DNA of 64,000 nucleotides, from NCBI GenBank assembly GCA_963708165.1, contig OY970187.1, positions 1,364,001 to 1,428,000 of the forward strand. The letters run 5' to 3'. Below are positions 60,981 through 64,000 of the stretch, piece by piece (within the stretch, counting starts at the first letter, position 1; each line of letters begins with the position of its first letter). The position numbers were made by a program, and so were the translations under genes. The notes under the pieces are model-generated. The model had not been told where the DNA came from. It did not search any database and saw only the letters and a program-made list of their open reading frames with translations. Source of the DNA: Rubricoccus sp963708165 (GTDB taxonomy: Bacteria; Bacteroidota; Rhodothermia; Rhodothermales; Rubricoccaceae).

Positions 60981-61202
60981 TCACTCGTTTTCGGGCGCCA
61001 TCTCCGCCTCTGGCGTGAGGCCCGCGTCCGGTTCCAGGTCCGCCTCTGGCGCGAGGTCGGAAGTGGGCGCGAGCGACGCGTCGGGCGCGAGGTCGCCGTC
61101 GGCCTGGACCGGGTCGGTGCCTTCGAGGACGAGCGCGGGATCTTCCTGAGAGCCGCAAGCCGCCAGAGGCAGCAGCAGCGCGAGAGCGGCGAGACGGGTC
61201 AT
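60981..61202 (-). CDS. Small acidic lipoprotein with repeats
   Basis: 73 residues from ATG at 61202. The signal peptide MTRLAALALLLPLAAC gives lipobox LAAC. The rest is an acidic degenerate repeat of six residues (DLAPDASLAPTSDLAPEADLEPDAG and so on), rich in Ala-Pro-Glu-Asp. It is probably unstructured and surface-exposed in the periplasm or on the outer membrane. It overlaps the GT87 stop by 4 nt, so it is likely co-translated. Confidence 0.65.
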   Translation of the reverse strand: MTRLAALALLLPLAACGSQEDPALVLEGTDPVQADGDLAPDASLAPTSDLAPEADLEPDAGLTPEAEMAPENE

Positions 61203-62560
61203 GGCATGGATTCGGGTGAGAGTGCCAGTGTACGCCGCCCCTGGCTCGGCGCGCGGCGCCAGAGGCTGAGCCCGACGAGAACGAGCACGGCCATCCACAA
61301 CCTCGCGAGGTACAGGTCGATGAACACGCGCGGCAGCGCCTCGACCAGGCTCGCCATCATCGGCGGCGGCGGGCGCTGGGCGAAGAATGCGAGGGCGCAG
61401 AGCCCGGCCAGTGTCAACGCCAGAGGCCTGGTCGCGTGGGGCCTCTGGCGAGACGCCTCGGCGAGCGTGACGAGGAGCAGCGGGACGGCGAGCACGAACG
61501 TGTGCTCCCACCCCAGCGGCACAACGGCAGGCAAAATCGCGAGGATGACACCCCCCGCGCGCACGATGCCGACGCGGCCCGTCCATACGAGCAGCGTCGC
61601 CGCGCCCACGACGAGCGCGCCGACGGCGCCCGCGAGGAGCGTGGCCTCTGGCGACGCGGGCATCATGCCCGAAGACAACACCATCTCGACGGGCAGAGAC
61701 AACCGTGTAACGGTCGCCTGGATCGACGTGCTGAGCGCACCGGGGTCGGTCAGGCCGGAGAAGGCCGGGAAGCGCTCGGTCGCGTACTCGCGGTAGAGCG
61801 CCCACGGCACCCACGGCAGCAGCGCCAGAGGCAGCGCGACCCACCCCGCCGCGGCGCCCGCGAGGAGCCTGCGCCACCGCCGCCAGTCGCGGGCCTCTGG
61901 CGGAAGAATCAAGCGGCCCAGCCCAATCGGTAGCAGCGCCAGAGGCAGCACTTTGAGCCAGAAGCCGAGCGAGAGCGCGAGCGTGCCCCAGCCGGGCTTC
62001 TGGCGCTGGCAGAGGTCGAGAAACGCGAGCGCTGAGAGCAGCACGAGCACGTTGACCTGCGCGTACTTCAGATTCTGGAAGACCGGCGCCGAGGCCAGCC
62101 CGATCACGAGAAGCGCGATCCGCGTCGCGCGGTCCAGCGCCTCTCCTGTTTCGCGCTCCCATAGCCTCAGCGCCCACGCGAAGGCCAATGCTAGCCCGCC
62201 CAGAATCAGCGGCCCGCTGGCGATGTAGCCCGCCACGCCAGAGGCCCAGGTCGTCGGCCAGAAGGCGAGCACGGCGGGCGGCGGGTAGAAATACTCGGGG
62301 TCGGCGTAGAGCGTGAGCGGCTCGCTGAAGAAGCGCAGCGCGGCTTGGTGAAACCAGCTGTAGTCCACCAGAAAGTGCCACGGCTCGGCCAGCGCGAACC
62401 GGTAGAACGTCGCCGCGAGGTAGACCGGCATGAGGGGCAGCCAGACCGCCGAGAGCGCCGCCATCACGACCACGTGCGGCCTCTGGCGCCAGAGGCTCGT
62501 TAGCGCGGCGTGCGCGCGTTGGGCGCGTGGATCTGCGCCAGAGGCCTCAGGCGAACGCAT
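61199..62560 (-). CDS. Glycosyltransferase family 87-like (DUF2029) membrane protein
   Basis: 453 residues from ATG at 62560. About ten membrane helices, with an early loop FLVDYSWFHQAALRFFSEPLTLYADPEYFYPPPAVLAFWP; acidic residues there are typical of GT-C/GT87 polyprenyl-phosphate-dependent mannosyltransferases. NLKYAQVNVLVLLSALAFLDLCQRQKPGWGTLALSLGFWLKVLPLALLPI and YATERFPAFSGLTDPGALSTSIQATVTRL follow the DUF2029 pattern. It would add a sugar to an envelope lipid or glycan; the acceptor is unknown. A palindrome lies at 62479-62496 in its N-terminal part. Confidence 0.85.
   Translation of the reverse strand: MRSPEASGADPRAQRAHAALTSLWRQRPHVVVMAALSAVWLPLMPVYLAATFYRFALAEPWHFLVDYSWFHQAALRFFSEPLTLYADPEYFYPPPAVLAFWPTTWASGVAGYIASGPLILGGLALAFAWALRLWERETGEALDRATRIALLVIGLASAPVFQNLKYAQVNVLVLLSALAFLDLCQRQKPGWGTLALSLGFWLKVLPLALLPIGLGRLILPPEARDWRRWRRLLAGAAAGWVALPLALLPWVPWALYREYATERFPAFSGLTDPGALSTSIQATVTRLSLPVEMVLSSGMMPASPEATLLAGAVGALVVGAATLLVWTGRVGIVRAGGVILAILPAVVPLGWEHTFVLAVPLLLVTLAEASRQRPHATRPLALTLAGLCALAFFAQRPPPPMMASLVEALPRVFIDLYLARLWMAVLVLVGLSLWRRAPSQGRRTLALSPESMP
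62479..62496. repeat. 18-bp palindrome inside the GT87 gene start
   Basis: Perfect copy encoding part of TSLWRQRPH before the first membrane helix. It would be intergenic if a downstream start were used. Confidence 0.88.
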
Positions 62561-63374
62561 TCCACAGCAGCCGTACAGCCACGAGGCCCGCAAACGACGC
62601 AAACGCCCACCGCACCCACCGCACGTCGATGCGGTGCGCCGTCGAGACGCCCCGCCGCGCAGTCAGAACCGCTGGAAGCGACAGTGCGAGCGCGTACGGC
62701 ACGTGGACGTAGCCCAGCGCGCCAGGCGGCACGTCCACGCCCAGCCCGCGCAGGGCGTACGTCGCCACGCCGACCGCGGTAATCAGCACGATGGCGCCCG
62801 TCGAGGTCGCCGCGGCGGCTTTGAGCGGGAGCCGCATCAGGCTGTTGAAGGCGGGCACCAGAATCACGCCGCCGCCGATGCCCGCCGCGCTCGACAGTGT
62901 GCCCGCCACGCCACCTGTCCCGACCAGCGCGCCCCACCCTCGGCGGGCGCCAGAGGCGCGCATCTCGCCGCTCTCCGCGCTACGCCGGGTCAGCATCCGC
63001 ACCACCATCACCAGCAGCACGCTGCCCAGCACGATCTGGAAGATGCGCTTGGAATACCACGGCTGCGTAGTCACGAACAGCGTCATCAGGATGACGGCGA
63101 CAGATGCGAACGCGCCGGTCGCGAGCGCCGTCCGCCAGTCCACCGCGCCCGCTTTGTGCTGCACCACGGCGCCGCTGGCGCTCGCCGCGAGCGTGCAAAA
63201 CAGACTGGAGCCCAGCGTCAGCGGCGTTAGCAGTGGGTCTTCCACGCCGATCCCCTGAAGCACGAAAAACAGCACCGGCCCAAAGATGACGCCGCCACCG
63301 ACGCCCACAAGCCCTGCTACAAACCCGCCGAGCGCGCCCGCGGCGATGAGCAGAGCGAGAATGGCGAGAGACAT
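62547..63374 (-). CDS. TauE/SafE (TSUP) family permease
   Basis: 275 residues from ATG at 63374 with eight or so membrane helices. FVAGLVGVGGGVIFGPVLFFVLQG and SSAAGIGGGVILVPAFNSLMRLPLKAAAATSTGAI are the two glycine-rich half-repeats of the sulfite/organosulfonate exporter superfamily. The substrate is unknown. The 3' end overlaps the GT87 start by 14 bp. Confidence 0.92.
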   Translation of the reverse strand: MSLAILALLIAAGALGGFVAGLVGVGGGVIFGPVLFFVLQGIGVEDPLLTPLTLGSSLFCTLAASASGAVVQHKAGAVDWRTALATGAFASVAVILMTLFVTTQPWYSKRIFQIVLGSVLLVMVVRMLTRRSAESGEMRASGARRGWGALVGTGGVAGTLSSAAGIGGGVILVPAFNSLMRLPLKAAAATSTGAIVLITAVGVATYALRGLGVDVPPGALGYVHVPYALALSLPAVLTARRGVSTAHRIDVRWVRWAFASFAGLVAVRLLWNAFA

Positions 63375-63514
63375 ACAGCGGGTGCGGCGGGCCCGCACGA
63401 TACCGCCAGAGGCCGCGCGATGCCGTGCGCGAAACAGGCCTCTGGCGAGACCGCGTGTGGGCAGAACCAGCCTCTGGCGGAGAGAACGCCCCTGCCGCCA
63501 GAGGCTGAATGCGT

Positions 63515-64000
63515 CTAGCGCACGATGGTGACGCGCGCCGTCGCGACAGCGCCCGAGGCCGTCTGCGCCCGCACGACGTACACGCCCGACGCCAGAGGCG
63601 TCCCCGCGTCGCTGCGCCCGTCCCACGCGAGCGCCTCTGGCGAGGCTGGCGACGCGGTCGTCGCGAGCGTGCGCACGCGGCGGCCGAGCATGTCGTAGAT
63701 CGCCACGTCGGCAGCCTCTGGCGACGTAATGTCCACCGTCACCGCCCCACGCGATGGGTTGGGTGCGACGCTCACGCTCAGTTCACCCGCCAGAGGCAGG
63801 CGTGGTGTGCCCGACGTGGGCACCGGCGTCGCAAAGGTGATCACGCCCGCATGGCCGACGGAGAGCGCGGCGACGCCCTCCTCGACGAACACCACGCCCG
63901 TCACCACGTCGCCGATCTGCTCGGAGAACGCCAGCGGCGAGAGGCGAGGGAACGGAGGCGTCGAGGGCACGTCGGTCACGCGGTATGCGTACACGCCGTT
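63515..64000 (-). CDS. Type IX secretion cargo protein, C-terminal end (5' part beyond window)
   Basis: The frame stays open to the right edge. The end ELSVSVAPNPSRGAVTVDITSPEAADVAIYDMLGRRVRTLA and SGVYVVRAQTASGAVATARVTIVR is a T9SS type A sorting domain, with the signature PNP, a central D-x-x-GR and a closing basic strand. The visible upstream part (SEQIGDVVTGVVFVEEGVAALSVGHAGVITF) looks like a beta-propeller blade. The protein is exported by the gliding/PorSS system and anchored or released outside. This domain is the best marker that the organism belongs to the Bacteroidota group. Confidence 0.9.
   Translation of the reverse strand, partial: NGVYAYRVTDVPSTPPFPRLSPLAFSEQIGDVVTGVVFVEEGVAALSVGHAGVITFATPVPTSGTPRLPLAGELSVSVAPNPSRGAVTVDITSPEAADVAIYDMLGRRVRTLATTASPASPEALAWDGRSDAGTPLASGVYVVRAQTASGAVATARVTIVR

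Overview
This window looks like a chromosomal segment of a GC-rich, Gram-negative Bacteroidota-type bacterium, most likely a Rhodothermota member near Rubricoccaceae (Rubrivirga/Rubricoccus). That placement is inferred. The evidence is a type IX secretion C-terminal sorting domain at the right edge, TAnnTTnG-type -7 promoter boxes, few Shine-Dalgarno sequences, outer-membrane beta-barrels and lipoproteins, and an acyl-ornithine-type carbamoyltransferase in the arginine cluster. No transposase, prophage or CRISPR array was seen.

Layout. 1-5.8 kb: an EamA transporter (cut by the left edge), an MFS transporter, a DinB-like protein, a DUF2339 membrane protein, a fructosamine-kinase-like protein and a small lipoprotein. 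5.8-14 kb: argH, a BLUF photoreceptor, mreD, and a lysine/threonine block on the minus strand (thrA-dapB-dapA-NTF2-like gene-dapD). 14-22.4 kb: tRNA-Ala, a MATE exporter, two small coupled genes of unknown function, an NAD(P)-binding protein, a mechanosensitive channel with a cyclic-nucleotide-binding domain, an ABC permease and an M24 peptidase. 22.4-32.1 kb: a minus-strand arginine cluster (argG, a P-loop protein, argC, argD, argF', argB, argE) followed by SCO and PCu(A)C copper-delivery genes. It is preceded by what looks like an arginine leader-peptide attenuator. 32.3-41 kb: a membrane protein, msrB, a Ser/Thr kinase with TPRs, a lipoprotein, ferredoxin, mnmG and rsmG. 41-51.5 kb: two beta-barrels, a WYL regulator, a 3-hydroxyisobutyrate-dehydrogenase-like enzyme, a Crp/Fnr regulator divergent from an EamA exporter, an SDR, CsbD, and pnuC-nadR. 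51.4-56 kb: mnmE-yidC-rnpA-rpmH (often found near oriC, though no dnaA is seen), then tRNA-Gly and tRNA-Val. 56-64 kb: an amidohydrolase, aquaporin, a Uma2 protein, ArsM, a second methyltransferase, dodecin, a GT87 protein, a TauE-like permease and the end of a T9SS cargo protein.

The most striking property is a hyper-iterated motif, GCCTCTGGC/GCCAGAGGC, occurring roughly every 110-130 bp on both strands, inside genes in all six phases and between genes. Two half-sites often join into the perfect 18-bp palindrome GCCTCTGGCGCCAGAGGC, which repeatedly abuts stop codons. It also sits in promoter spacers and encodes apparent in-frame loop insertions in conserved proteins. It recalls DNA uptake sequences of Neisseria or HIP1 of cyanobacteria, but is far denser.

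Many conserved genes carry single-base frameshifts (DinB, DUF2339, FN3K-like, argH, thrA, argE, argB, argF', argD, argG, nadR, mnmE and others). Several are an extra base in a short homopolymer, which points to residual assembly errors. I annotate such genes as one locus and mark the shift. The shifts are denser in the arginine cluster than elsewhere.
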